Shown here: piece by piece, positions 1 through 10,567 of the stretch
Layout: every line of letters begins with the position of its first letter
How positions within the stretch are numbered: position 1 is the first letter of the stretch
Source: Sindora glabra
Lineage: Eukaryota; Streptophyta; Magnoliopsida; Fabales; Fabaceae
Assembly (NCBI GenBank): GCA_020226215.1
Contig: CM035233.1
Coordinates: 13,659,701-13,723,700, forward strand
DNA length: 64,000 bases
Direction of reading: 5' to 3'
The notes under the pieces: generated by a model
The model's input: the letters and a program-made list of their open reading frames with translations, nothing else
Database searches by the model: none
Told to the model about the DNA's origin: nothing
Program-made: the position numbers and the translations under genes

Positions 1-1747
1 CAGCGCCTGGTCACAGTAGCCTAAAATTTCCAACCATTTGGGGAGCACTTCATACGATTTGTCCCAATCACCGTGCACCTTCATAATTGCCTTTTGTTTC
101 GCCTTCCATGCTTTCGTGTACGAAATCTTGTATCCGTACATGCCTTCCACCCTCTCTTGTATAAGCGAGATTGGAACATCTTGCTTCATTTTAATCATCT
201 CCAGGATCAGGGAACTGATATACTCGGAATCCAGAGACTTGTGGTCCTGTGTCAAACTAGCATTAACACATGTGTGGGGCCCTGAAAATCTAGTTATGGT
301 CCAAGTGTTACAATTCTTTAGTTTCACCACTCGGAGGTGGAAATTGCATTGCTCCCCAAATTTATCACACTTCAATGATAATCTTCTGGTATCCGACTCC
401 TCCACGTAATAACTGTGGTGCCTTCTGATGTGGTAATGCTTGGTTGCAGCGATTAAAGCCTCCTTGCAATCGAACTCTTGCCTAACCTGCAAGTCCTCCA
501 TGTCGTAATCATAGGTTGGCTTCATTATTTTCGAAAATTCATTTGGCTTCCGTATCGCATCCCAATCAATGTCAGAGAAGACAGCAGCCTGGGGGACACC
601 ATATGATGTTTGTGCAGCATTACCACCCCTCACACACCGCGTTGGTACACTGTCTGCATGTGTTGCCGCACGTTCTTCGTCATCTGTGTCATGATCGTCA
701 CTGCTACTGCAGGACACCTCATCGTCTTCAAAACCAGACTCTAGGTGGGCATCCATTAATATGAGATCGATAAATTCTTCTTGTACGACCGGCAAGGCAC
801 GTGATGAACCTACCAAGGTTTGGGGTGCATTTACCGGTGTAACACCTGCAACAGATGAGTCCAACGCAGGAGTATAACTATCAGAAATGTGGAACTCAAA
901 CCCACCTGTGAAGGACGGCCTTCCCCCACCATCGAACAACCAGTGTTAACATAAACCGCTGGATCCACGAGTGGTGCAGTTCTTGGAACTCTTTCATCAA
1001 AACCAAGGTTGGCAACGCGCAATTCGTCATCTGTGTCATGATCGTCACTGCTACTGCAGGACACCTCATCGTCTTCAAAACCAGACTCTAGGTGGGCATC
1101 CATTAATATGAGATCGATAAATTCTTCTTGTACGACCGGCAAGGCACGTGATGAACCTACCAAGGTTTGGGGTGCATTTACCGGTGTAACACCTGCAACA
1201 GATGAGTCCAACGCAGGAGTATAACTATCAGAAATGTGGAACTCAAACCCACCTGTGAAGGACGGCCTTCCCCCACCATCGAACAACCAGTGTTAACATA
1301 AACCGCTGGATCCACGAGTGGTGCAGTTCTTGGAACTCTTTCATCAAAACCAAGGTTGGCAACGCGCAATTCGGATGTGATCACGTCCACGTACAATTCC
1401 ATGGCTGTCATCGTCGGATGTTGTTCGTAGCTTGCTATCGCGCATGCCAAGTCTTCATCGTCATCCAATTCGTATGCCATGTACTGAGCCTCTGTTTGAT
1501 GCTGTGGAAACCTGTAAACAATCTTCCCCACAGCTTGATCTTCGTGAAGCTTCAGTCGGGCATGAATTCTCTCCCGCAAAACATCCATACTGCTGCAACC
1601 TCTTAATTTCAATGCCTTTGGGGGAGGTCCATCGTACATTATCCCCTCTGATCCCTCAACAATTGTACCAGTTGAATATATAAACGCAATTAAACTTTTC
1701 TTCATCTTCTTACTTTTAGCTGCACAATACTCGCTGCACCCCCACAT
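1..1747 (-). pseudogene. MULE (Mutator-like) transposase, N-terminal part, broken
   Basis: The minus strand from 1747 leftward encodes the start of a plant MuDR-type transposase. A PB1-like N-terminal domain comes first (likely start at 1705, MKKSLIAF; then GPPPKALKLRGC and YELDDDEDLACAI), followed by an acidic Asp/Glu/Ser-rich linker. From about 675 to 1 comes the MuDR DNA-binding domain, with the family landmarks YYVEESDTRRLSLKC, FHLRVV, SGPHTC and QDHKSLDS. The frame is still open at base 1, so the DDE catalytic domain lies outside the window. A frameshift separates NTGC from FDGGGRPS near 940-950 and 1287-1297, and a 347-bp duplication adds a second shift. A transposase would bind element ends and excise DNA; this copy cannot make the full protein. 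Family call is firm; autonomous status is unknown. Confidence 0.88.
676..1369. repeat. Perfect tandem duplication, 2 x 347 bp
   Basis: Bases 676-1022 and 1023-1369 look identical along their full length, with the junction inside a shared ttcg/aattcg motif. The unit encodes the acidic linker of the MULE transposase. Since 347 is not a multiple of three, the duplication shifts the reading frame. Identity implies a recent event or an assembly artefact. Confidence 0.95.
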
Positions 1748-3394
1748 GGAGAAGTAGTCTCATATACAAATTTTATTTTCATAAATGAGTATACTAGTAT
1801 TTAATACTATAATTAAAAATGAACGCGATGTATTACTATTTTGCAAGGTATTCTGTTAATTCTACAAAATAACAGGATTATTTTCTTCGACCAATCTAAG
1901 GTTATTTCTTTTCCAAAACTAATATAAAATTTGACTATATAATTTTATCTATGGTTTTGTTTATCTCTTTCAGTCATCATTTTTCTTTGTGATTTTGCAC
2001 AAATTATACTAATTAAATTAGTTAGCCAATCAAATACACTATTTGTCCAATTTTACGACTTTTTTTCTCCGTTCACACCTAGTACGAAATAGCAACCAAA
2101 AGTATGTACACATTATTATTGCCAATACCTCCATATATATCTTAGTTCTTCCTAAATAAATTAAGGATACCTATATTTTTTTCAGGTACGTTTACTACTA
2201 TTCCATCTACAATATCTACTATTTAAATGTAAAAAAGTCCAAATTTGTAATAACAGTATCCTACTTTTTCAAGGCTTTTGGTTACATTCACATTTTCCAG
2301 GATCTTTTTTAGTACCTCTCTTATGATACATTAAGATCTCACATGATCTAGTTATCTTAATATGGCTTTCACCTAGGTCGTAAGACTTATATTAGGACAT
2401 CATTCTTTATCTCGTTTGTTATTATTTTAATAGCACAACCTATCACATTACATATAAAGTCCTACGACATTTTCATAAATCATAACTTCACATATTAAAT
2501 CATAATTTCAGATAATAAATCATAACAAACAATATAAAATAAATAATTCTATATTATTAATATCATAATATTCTAAATAAATTTCTCTACCGATATAAAA
2601 AATATTTTCACTATGACTATATAAAAATTATAGTATAAGCATAAAATTCCTAAAAATACTAACCGGTAAGTATTCGGAGAAGCAAACAGAAAAAAGCCTC
2701 TGCATGAAAGAAATATTTGTTAGATAATTTAATAATTTCAATCTCTAAGTAAAAGTTATTAGATGTTATTGTATCAATTATAAAATTATGCAACAATCAC
2801 GCTAAATTAAATTTATTTTGTAGGATAATATATTAAAGGAAAAAAAATAATATATAGAAAATTTTATTGATGTATATTCAATTTAAAATATATTGTTCGA
2901 ATTTTTATATCAATAAAATATTAATGAATTTTAAAAAATAATTAATTTTAAAAAATAATTAATTTTTATTCCTAACTCATCTCATTAAAATTAAAATATA
3001 TAGTTAGTTATTTCAGTCAGCATTTTTCATAACATGAATTCCTAAAAAAAAATATATTTGATCATTAAAAATAACTTGACGCATAAAAAATATGATATTA
3101 TATAAAATTAATATTATTCAATATTTTCTATTTCAACTTTTAATACAATGATTGAAGAAATAAAAAGGAAAATCATCTGCAAGGTACATGAAATGAAAAA
3201 CAAATTATGTACGGACTGTAAACCCTCCGAGAACTTTAAGTTGATGTATTTTAAATTTAAAATATACTATTTAAAAAATATCATTAACAAAAACTTAAAA
3301 TATTATCATAAATTATAAAATATAATTAATGATTGTAAAAAAAATATTGTCAATAACATGTTAGTTTTCTAACAAAAATAATATGTTAAAGTTT
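1748..3394. other. AT-rich non-coding stretch
   Basis: I see no open reading frame, RNA gene or terminal repeat here. The DNA is dominated by A/T runs. The segment 2,470-2,680 contains words (aaatcataatttca, tatagtataagcataaaatt, actaaccggtaa) resembling the ~145-bp repeat unit further right, so the array may once have extended to here. Confidence 0.6.
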
Positions 3395-4260
3395 CAATTT
3401 TTTCTAAATCCTAGATCATCACTTCACATTATAAGCCATAATAATCAAAATAAATTAAAAATTATAATATAAATGTAAAAAATCTACAAACACTAACCAA
3501 TAAAAATCACAAACTATCACAGATCACATATATTTATAAATTTTTTTCCTAAATCCTAGATCATCATTTCCCATCATAAATCATAATAATCAACATGAAA
3601 TATAAATTATAATATACATACAGAAATTATAAAAATACTATCCAGTGAAAAATATAAACTAACACATATCATATAAATTTGTATAAATTTTTTCTAAATC
3701 CTACATCACCACTTCACATCATATATCATAATAATTAACATAAAATAAATATTATAATATAAATACAAAAATTATCAAAATTTAAGCAAATAAAATTTAT
3801 AAATTATGACAAAAATTATCACAGATTATATATATTTATATAAAAATAATAAATTATCACAAATCACATATATTTATATAATTTTTTTCTAAATCGCATA
3901 TCATTATTTCCCATCGTAAATCATAATAACCAACATGAAACATAAATTACAATATACATACAGAAATTATATAAAAATACCAATCAGTAAAAAATATAAA
4001 CTATCATATATCATATAAATTTGTATAAATCTATTCTAAATCCAAGATCACCATTGCATATTATAAATCATAATATTAACATAAAATAAATATTATAATA
4101 TAAATACAAAAAATATTTAAACTTAAATAAATAAAATTTATAAATTATAACAAAAATTTATTCCTAACTCTTTAATCATCACTTCAAATCATAAATCATA
4201 ATAATTAATTTAAAAAAATATATGACATAATAATAAAAATTACAAATATACTAACCAAAT
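3395..4260. repeat. Degenerate tandem repeat, ~145-bp period
   Basis: A unit beginning TTTCTAAATCCTAGATCATC-like and continuing through 'ataaatcataataat' and 'aaatataaact' recurs near 3,400, 3,548, 3,691, 3,888, 4,033 and 4,160. Spacing is about 145 bp, apart from one interval near 196 bp. Copies are diverged and AT-rich. Subterminal tandem arrays of this kind are common in non-coding parts of plant MULEs and LTR elements. No protein is encoded. Confidence 0.75.
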
Positions 4261-4479
4261 GAGAGTTGACCGGGATCAGATTTGCTTCAAAGCAAAAAAT
4301 GCTTCTGAATGCAATGTACAAAAATAAGAATGGATGATGATTGATGAACGAAAAAAAGAAGTAGAACTGCAAAATGCTTCTCTACAAAATGGCTTCGGTT
4401 TCTGAGTGAGAGGGTTTGAGAGAGGAGACGGTTGCGAAAATGTGAGCGAGGGTTTGGGGGAGGAGGGACGCGGAGGGGG

Positions 4480-4487
4480 TATAAATA
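4480..4487 (+). promoter_or_regulatory. Candidate TATA box (TATAAATA)
   Basis: TATAAATA sits in a purine-rich, GC-rich setting and starts 16 bp before the first GGCGCC palindrome. The spacing would put a transcript start inside the palindrome array. No convincing coding region follows on the plus strand, so any transcript would be non-coding or belong to the surrounding element. Confidence 0.45.
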
Positions 4488-4495
4488 GAGGGGGA

Positions 4496-4711
4496 GGCGC
4501 CTGATGAAATGGCGCCTCCCGTTTGAATTTCAAATTTGAAATTTGAAAGGGCCTAGGGGCGCCTTTTGGGATGGCGCCTTGCATACGGAGGGCGCTAGTC
4601 AAAATGGTGCCTCCCGCATGGAGGGTGCCACCTGAAATGGCGCCTCCAAGGCAGAGGGCGCCACCTTGAATGGCGCCTCCAATCTCCAGGGGCGCCAATT
4701 TAAATGGCGCC
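4496..4711. repeat. GGCGCC palindrome array
   Basis: In about 216 bp there are nine perfect GGCGCC hexamers and three one-base variants, alternating between an ATGGCGCCTCC context and a GGAGGGCGCC-like context. Adjacent members are therefore near-complementary and could fold as serial hairpins. The segment is far richer in G+C and CpG than its surroundings. An open minus-strand frame across it (4276-4974) reads as Gly/Ala/Pro-rich low complexity, which I take as a by-product of the repeats. Confidence 0.85.
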
Positions 4712-4816
4712 CTGCGTATTCTGGTAATATGTTTCCAACCTGCCGTAAAACGGTAAATTGTTTTGAAAATTTGCGTAATTTGTATTTTAGCCGAGAAGAA
4801 ACAAATAAAAAGAAAC

Positions 4817-4880
4817 ATAACAGAGAACAAAGTAAATATAAAAGCCCATAACAGAGAACAAAGTAAATATAAAAGCTCGG
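4817..4880. repeat. Tandem duplication, 2 x 32 bp, in copy A
   Basis: Two adjacent units start with cataacagagaacaaagtaa. Copy B has one unit at the same place, so the duplication arose in copy A after the copies separated. Confidence 0.8.
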
Positions 4881-7250
4881 CTTTTTTTTTCTTCTGTGTT
4901 AGGACTAGGAGGAAAATGAGAAGGAAAGTGAGAAGAATGAATCCTTCATCTTTTTGAATTATAATAGTATCCATGCTACAATTTGAGTATATTATATTAA
5001 TAGGGTTTCATTTTGGAAATGACAAGCATTTTCCTATTTTTTCTCCCTTTTCTTTTCATTTGGGTAGAGATAGTATATAGTGAGGGCCTGCAAATATTTT
5101 CATTTCAATCTTCTTTCTCTTTTAATTTCTTGTCATTTAATAAGAAAAAATCAATTTTGCTCCCTTATTTTCTTTTCTCAATTTTTTTTTCCTCCAATAA
5201 TGTTACCTTATTTTATTAGGTTTAAATTCAACATAAAAAAAGGGAAGCAATGGTTTTAAATATGAACTAACTTAGACAATGGATCATTAAGTTGGATCAA
5301 TTCTTATGCTTAGAATAAGCCAAATCAACCCTCAGATTAGGAACATTAAACAAGGATTAATTTGATAAAATTTGACAAATATTCAATAAAGGGTGGATTT
5401 TATGATACCTTTATATTTTTTAAGATTCCAGAACCTCGATTAATTGGACTAACGAGATTGTGACACACGAAAAAGATGTCAATGTACTCAAATTGTTTTA
5501 CCCATAAAATTGTGGCATTCCAAAATTTGTTTATGGTAATTAGGCATAAATTATAATGTGTTAAAGGTAATGGCCCCATGAGTGATAAGAATAATTTGAC
5601 AAAAAAAGCTAAAAGAACCTTAGTTGGAATAATTGTATAAGTATAGAATTATTAAATATAGGAAGAATTGAGAATTAGGAATTATTAAAGTATTTTATGA
5701 GAACGGTTAGAAGTGAAATTTGAAAATATGAAAACCCTAAGCTTTTGGATAATGAAAAATATGATTGTGTTAGACAAAAATATGAGTTGTGAAATGAACC
5801 ATAAAATAAGAGAACTAGAAAAGAATTTGTGACTTGGTACATTATGTAGAATTTTTGCGCATTTGACGACATTTTGCCTATAAGTTGGATAGGAAGGCTT
5901 GATTATTGAACCGTCAAAAAATTTGAAAAGCTAACATTCAAGGCTTTAGTATTTATGAATTTCACAATCTAATTCCCACCTAATTGATACCAGAATTTTT
6001 TTTTAGTTAGGAAAATTCTGGGCATCATAAAATTGACCTACTTCTAAAACTTTAGGCAAAACTTTATCTAGGAGTGCCTGATTAATACAAAATTTTGTAG
6101 TTTCTTAAAAGACACCCAATTTGTATCAAATTTTCATGCAAAAATTCTAAGGAATCAATGAGATATGATTTTTCTCCTAAAAGTGACATAAAAGGGACTC
6201 TAAATGAAAGGTATTTAGGGAATACATGAAGAAAGTCCATGAAGAATGAATTAATAAAATAAGGAATGAATGTGAGGATGTAATTGGATTATAGTAGGAT
6301 AAAATTTAAATATTGGTTTGAAAAATAAATAATTATGTATAAAATAGGCCATTAAGTGAGAAAAGGGGCTCACAATAACTCCTAAAAAGATGAGAACTTA
6401 ATGTGTGAAGACATAATTCATTACTGAGGTGTGGGTTATCAAAACCTAAAGTTAAAAGCCCATTTGACCTTAAGAAGAGTAGGACTAGGTGGTCCACAAT
6501 GAGCTTTCCAATAGAGCTTAAAATTTTCCTTTATTTAAATTTATTTCAATAGAATTCAAAATTATCTTCAAATAAATTAGTACTTAGAAAACAAGTTTTA
6601 ACTTGGGCTTAATGATGACCTTACAAGAGCAACTAGCCAATACATGATGAGGCTTAATTTTTGTTACAATTTTAAATCAATGATAATAAGAAAACCAATG
6701 GTTGTGAGGAAAAAGATTTCTATCCAATACATAATTTGATTAGTTTTATAATTTTTCTTAACTTATCCCTCCTATTATCACTTAGGGGTTATTTAGTTCA
6801 ATGAGAGAATGGAATCAGTAAGAGGAAGTAAGAGAAGGAAATATATTATTTTTTTAGATTGTTTTGTTCAATATTGGAATGGAATCACACTTTTGTAATT
6901 CCTTTTTTTGTTGTTTGCTTCACCCGTTAGGTATGAAATCACTATAAAATTTTAAAAAATATAATATTATTTTAAAAAATTATAATACATTAAAAAGTTG
7001 TTTAAATTATAAATTCATGATAAACAATTTTATATTTATTAAAATCATAATAAGTTTAATAAAAGTATTTGTTTAACTTATAAATTCATTATATAAGCAA
7101 AAGTAGTGGTTTAATTCATAATTTTGAAATATAATTTTTCAAAATCATAAGAGATTTTGAAAAATTATAATAAATTTATAAAAAGTAATCAAAATAATAA
7201 AACTATAAGAAAACTTCCCATTAAATAGCCAAAAACCTTAACATTTGCGA

Positions 7251-7497
7251 GTAGCACTTATAATAATGATCAATCAACCAATTTAAGTGCATGTCTATTG
7301 ATGAAAACAACCAAAATAACATCAACAAGTAGATTTATAATAATGACCAATCAAGTTAAGCAAACGTCAAGTTAAGCATATGTCTATTGATGAAAACAAC
7401 CAAAATAACATCTACAAGTAGCACTCATAATAATTGATCAATCAATCAAGTGAGGCACATGTCTATTGATGAAAACAACCAAAATAACATTACCAAA
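7251..7497. repeat. Tandem triplication (~78-89 bp units) in copy A
   Basis: Units start at 7,251, 7,329 and 7,418 and share gtctattgatgaaaacaacc followed by aaaataacat. The matching place in copy B (about 31,446-31,520) has one unit only, so this is a local expansion. Confidence 0.85.
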
Positions 7498-7973
7498 GAC
7501 TAAGCAAATAAAAATTTTACCAAGATTTTAAAGCAAGTAAAGCAATCATTCAACAAAACTGATTAGTATGATATTTCTAATGATCCTAGATCTAGATCTT
7601 TCTAAGAAGGTCTAACATATACTATTTTCTCAAGTTAGGTAGGGCTTGATAAAACGCTCAAACTTATGTTGTTTTGTCATAAAAATAATAGCTACTTCTA
7701 AAGTTTTAGAAGGAGAAACACCTTTGGGTTTCAGCACATCTTTTAGTATTATATCATTCTTGTCATTTAATTTTTTTTCTCCCTTTCTTCTGCACTTGCC
7801 ATGAACTTGTCATGGTAGTAAGAAGTGCATTCATATTCTGAAATGTAGTGTCAAAGTTTTTGGACATAGATTGAAGAGTAGAAGCCAAATCCGTACTATT
7901 TTCCATTTTTTCCCTTTCCACTCTCTCTGATCAAGAAGATTATCATCGTCGTCATCATTCTTCTCCTTCGGTA

Positions 7974-8751
7974 ATGGCCAGTGAGGTTATTCTCAAGATC
8001 GATCAAGGTGATTCGAAAGGTCAAGGAGCTGCCGTGCAGGATGGCGCCGGGGGTCGTGGTGGTAGGATTTGGAGGGAATCTAGCTATGACTGGAAAGATG
8101 AAGATACTTTAAAGAATGCGAGTAACTCAAGGGACAATGAGGATTTTGATTTCCAGCGAAACGGCGAGGATCCGCCGTCGTTGTTGATCGGTCAGTTCTT
8201 GCACAAGCAGAAAGCTTCAGGTGAGATGTCGTTGGATATGGATTTGGAGATGGACGAGCTACGGCATGATCGAGGTTTGCCGTCAGTGGAGGAATCGCCG
8301 TCAGTGAGTCGGATTTCGAAGCAGCTAAAAGTTTCATTTGACGAACGAGCTACGAATGTGGTTGAGTTAGCGAACGAATCCATGAGACGAAGGTACGAGG
8401 ACACACAGGGTGGCGAAGAGTTTCCAAGACCTACGCAACGGCCGCAGCATGAGCATTTTGACTCCCAAGCTTCCCTGGGTGGTGGCAGTGGAGGAGATGG
8501 CGAAGTTTTAAGGTGTATCGCGAACTCATCGTTTGACGGAAACCAATGGTCTGGTCAGATGAGAGCTAAAACGAAGTCACGATTGATGTACCCACCAGAA
8601 GAAACGGCCCAGAGGTCGGTTCGGATTCCAAGGTCGGGGCATCTTTTTTCGGGATTGGTGGAGGAGGAAGGGGATGAGGAAGAAGATGACCCCTTTTTAG
8701 AAGAGGATATACCTTACGAGTTCAAAAGGACCCACTTCAGCATATGGGTTA
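7974..8751 (+). pseudogene. MSL: MSL-type mechanosensitive channel, exon 1, N-terminal half
   Basis: Start codon at 7974 opens the cytosolic N-terminus of an MscS-like channel of the plant plasma-membrane clade (Arabidopsis MSL4-MSL10). Family marks are IWRESSYDW near residue 32, then PPSLLIGQFLHKQKASGEMS, and an acidic stretch EEEGDEEEDDPFLEEDIP just before the first membrane segment. The frame runs cleanly to HFSIWV, where a Copia element interrupts it inside the exon; coding resumes at 15,274 in the same frame. Such channels release ions when membrane tension rises. The start is chosen as the first ATG before the conserved region. The upstream DNA is a dispersed repeat, so the native promoter is probably gone. 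Confidence 0.88.
8747..8751. repeat. Left target-site duplication GGTTA
   Basis: GGTTA directly precedes the TG of the 5' LTR and recurs at 15,269-15,273 directly after the CA of the 3' LTR. Removing the element plus one copy rejoins the channel reading frame exactly. Confidence 0.97.
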
Positions 8752-8770
8752 TGTAACAAATCTTTTTTTC

Positions 8771-8882
8771 CGTTGGTAACAAAACCAACGTTCGAATGCT
8801 GAACATGGTCCGTGAAATTCGGAAGCAGTTTGCTGCTTCAACAAACCACCGAAATCTCAGCTTCTTTGATGGGAGAAGCTGA
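8771..8882. promoter_or_regulatory. Cluster of three perfect inverted repeats in U3
   Basis: CGTTGGT/ACCAACG with a 6-base loop, GAAGCAG/CTGCTTC with a 4-base loop, and TCAGCTTCT/AGAAGCTGA with an 8-base loop all lie within 112 bp, ending 11 bp before the TATA box. In the 3' LTR the first and third are unchanged; the second keeps six of seven pairs. They may be dimeric transcription-factor sites or RNA hairpins if upstream transcription occurs. Confidence 0.7.
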
Positions 8883-8893
8883 GTTCATGCTGG

Positions 8894-8900
8894 TATAAAA
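8894..8900 (+). promoter_or_regulatory. Copia LTR TATA box
   Basis: TATAAAA within the 5' LTR, the probable core promoter for the genomic RNA. The identical box in the 3' LTR at 15,005-15,011 points toward the downstream half of the channel gene. Confidence 0.7.
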
Positions 8901-9159
8901 TATCATACAGGGGTCCCTGGGTTCGGTTAATGCAAAAATTATTTTCTGAACAATTTACACCATCAAAGAAGCAAAAACCAGAACCTGGAAGTACCCGAAT
9001 TTGATAATTCAAGTGACTGTTCGGTACAATTTCTTGGAGCAACTTCTCTGTGAATTTCGTTAAAGCTATGGCTGGAGGTAGGCTTCCGCATATCTGACTT
9101 ATTTTATGCTTTAACTAGGATATATTAAGTATCTGAGTATCCTAGATATAGTTTACATT

Positions 9160-9171
9160 TGGTATCAGAGC
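9160..9171 (+). other. Primer-binding site (initiator tRNA-Met)
   Basis: TGGTATCAGAGC starts two bases after the 5' LTR and matches the 3' end of plant initiator tRNA-Met over 12 of 12 bases. This is where minus-strand cDNA synthesis would start. Confidence 0.95.
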
Positions 9172-10567
9172 ATAAAATTGCCTCTGCCTTGCTATGTTTT
9201 ACATGAAAAACAGAGGATAGTTTTGAATTAGAATCCAGTTTAGATGCTGTTTTTCCATGTTTTTTATGATTAGGAATTGATATCCCATGAGATTCTGATA
9301 GTTTTAGGCTCGAAAAATGGTGAAAAACATGTTGAAAACTGCATAAAAATGTCGGGTCTACTTGCTCTGTTTTTCGGGTTCTGTTACGGGTCATGGGCGG
9401 GTCGGGTCAACCCGGCTAGAGGTTGAAGATGATCCAAGCTGCATGTCGTTTCACTGTATTCTGCGTTGTTCTGCATTGTGTTTTGCGTTCACGTCGTTTC
9501 ACTGCTTTCTGTGTTTGAACGACTTTTAATATGTTTTAATGAAACGGTACGTTTCATTGAGGTTAAACTTTTGCTATTTCTTAAAAAAAAAAAAAAAGGG
9601 ACAGACTGTCGTGTATGGGATTCGAACCACAGTGCTTGATCATTATAAAGGACCTACGACCACTGATCCCATGAAATTTTAGTGCCATTGGCTTACGCAA
9701 ATAAACATATGAAGGTTCAGAATATATATATATATATATATATTTATTAAATCATAACAATAATACTATTGTCATATAATTTTTTTTATGCCTAATATTT
9801 AGATATTATTTTAGGCATTAATTCAACATATTTAGATTAAAATTAATTAGGAGAATTTAAATCAAATAATTAATCACATTTGGCTTAGTTGATTAATTAT
9901 TTATTTACTTCTCATTATGAAAATATTGTATTATTGTTTTATCAATCTTAGGCTATATATATTTTTCTATGAAGAGAAAATTGATTTTTCACATTTATTC
10001 AAGTGATTAATTAATATTTGAAATCTCATAAAGAAATGTTTATTTATGTTTTAAAAATGCCTATTGATTTGGTTTGAGTATGTTTTAAAATGTCAAGTGA
10101 TCCGTATAATTTTAGTTTAATTAAAATTTAGTCACAGCACTTTTGATTATTCTAAAATTATACATAAAGTATTAGATTTAAATCTAGGATCACATAAAGA
10201 AAAATTGACATTAATTGTAATTAATCATATTCAATATAATAATTATTATCCCACAGGAATTTTATTATATTTAATATGATTAATTAGGGTGGAATAGTAA
10301 ATTTTCCTTTACCTTAATCTACCCACAGGAATTAAGATAGGGGGTATAATTTGCTAGTTTCACTAATTTTATACATAAGCCTAATTAAATAAAACTAAGC
10401 CCACAGGCAGTTTTGTTTGTTACTAGGATTATGTTTGATAGATATGTTTTGTATTGGTAAGACATGTCATATGAAATATTTTTTTAATTGCCTCAAATTA
10501 TTAACATAGCGTGTAATTTTATACAGCTTTTCAACCTCTAAATATCTCTGATTTTCAAGTTCCTGAA
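9172..10567 (+). other. Long untranslated leader of the Copia element
   Basis: About 1.4 kb separates the primer site from the gag frame and holds no protein-coding frame. It contains the tRNA-like segment and a TA microsatellite at 9,721-9,744. The gag frame opens without an ATG after TATACAG (near 10,529-10,535), which resembles a 3' splice site; a spliced leader supplying the start codon is possible but unproven. Confidence 0.6.
9585..9680 (-). ncRNA. tRNA-like / SINE-like sequence in the Copia leader
   Basis: Read on the minus strand, an A-box-like GATCAGTGGTCGTAGG is followed about 35 bases later by GGTTCGAATCCC, a full match to the tRNA B box, and then by GTCCC and a long T run that would stop RNA polymerase III. 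It lacks a clear cloverleaf, and I found no target duplication, so it may be a tRNA-derived SINE or an inherited piece of this Copia family's leader. Confidence 0.5.

Larger units (their letters stand above)
4794..7905. repeat. Large dispersed repeat, copy A (~3.1 kb)
   Basis: This stretch aligns by eye along nearly its whole length, in the same order and orientation, with 28,984-31,905. Clear anchors are the runs near 4,800/28,990, 6,230/30,390, 6,500/30,630, 6,790/30,940 and 7,800/31,800. No intact frame is present. A weak minus-strand coding signature lies at the right end (about 7,905-7,780). Near 6,000 the minus strand holds TGGTATCA, resembling the start of a tRNA-Met primer site, but I could not define LTR ends. 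The right end stops about 70 bp before the start codon of the mechanosensitive-channel gene, so it occupies that gene's promoter. Confidence 0.8.
8752..9157 (+). repeat. Copia 5' LTR
   Basis: 406 bp, from TGTAACAAATC to ATAGTTTACA. It carries a TATA box (TATAAAA, 8,894-8,900) and, just upstream of it, three perfect dyads: 8,771-8,790 (7-bp arms), 8,822-8,839 (7-bp arms) and 8,857-8,882 (9-bp arms). The U3 therefore has a dense block of palindromes before the promoter. Confidence 0.97.

Noticed and set aside
4276..4974. 232-codon minus-strand open frame
   Set aside because: It crosses the GGCGCC array and T/C-rich tracts, reads as low-complexity Gly/Ala/Pro and hydrophobic runs, and has no family motif.
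6000..6040. Minus-strand TGGTATCA in copy A (and near 30,120 in copy B) as proof of an LTR retrotransposon
   Set aside because: Only eight bases match the primer site, no paired LTRs or coding domains could be defined, so I left the repeat unclassified.
7418..7497. Tandem units in copy A as a CRISPR-like array
   Set aside because: Three imperfect units without unique spacers, in a plant transposon context; a plain tandem expansion.
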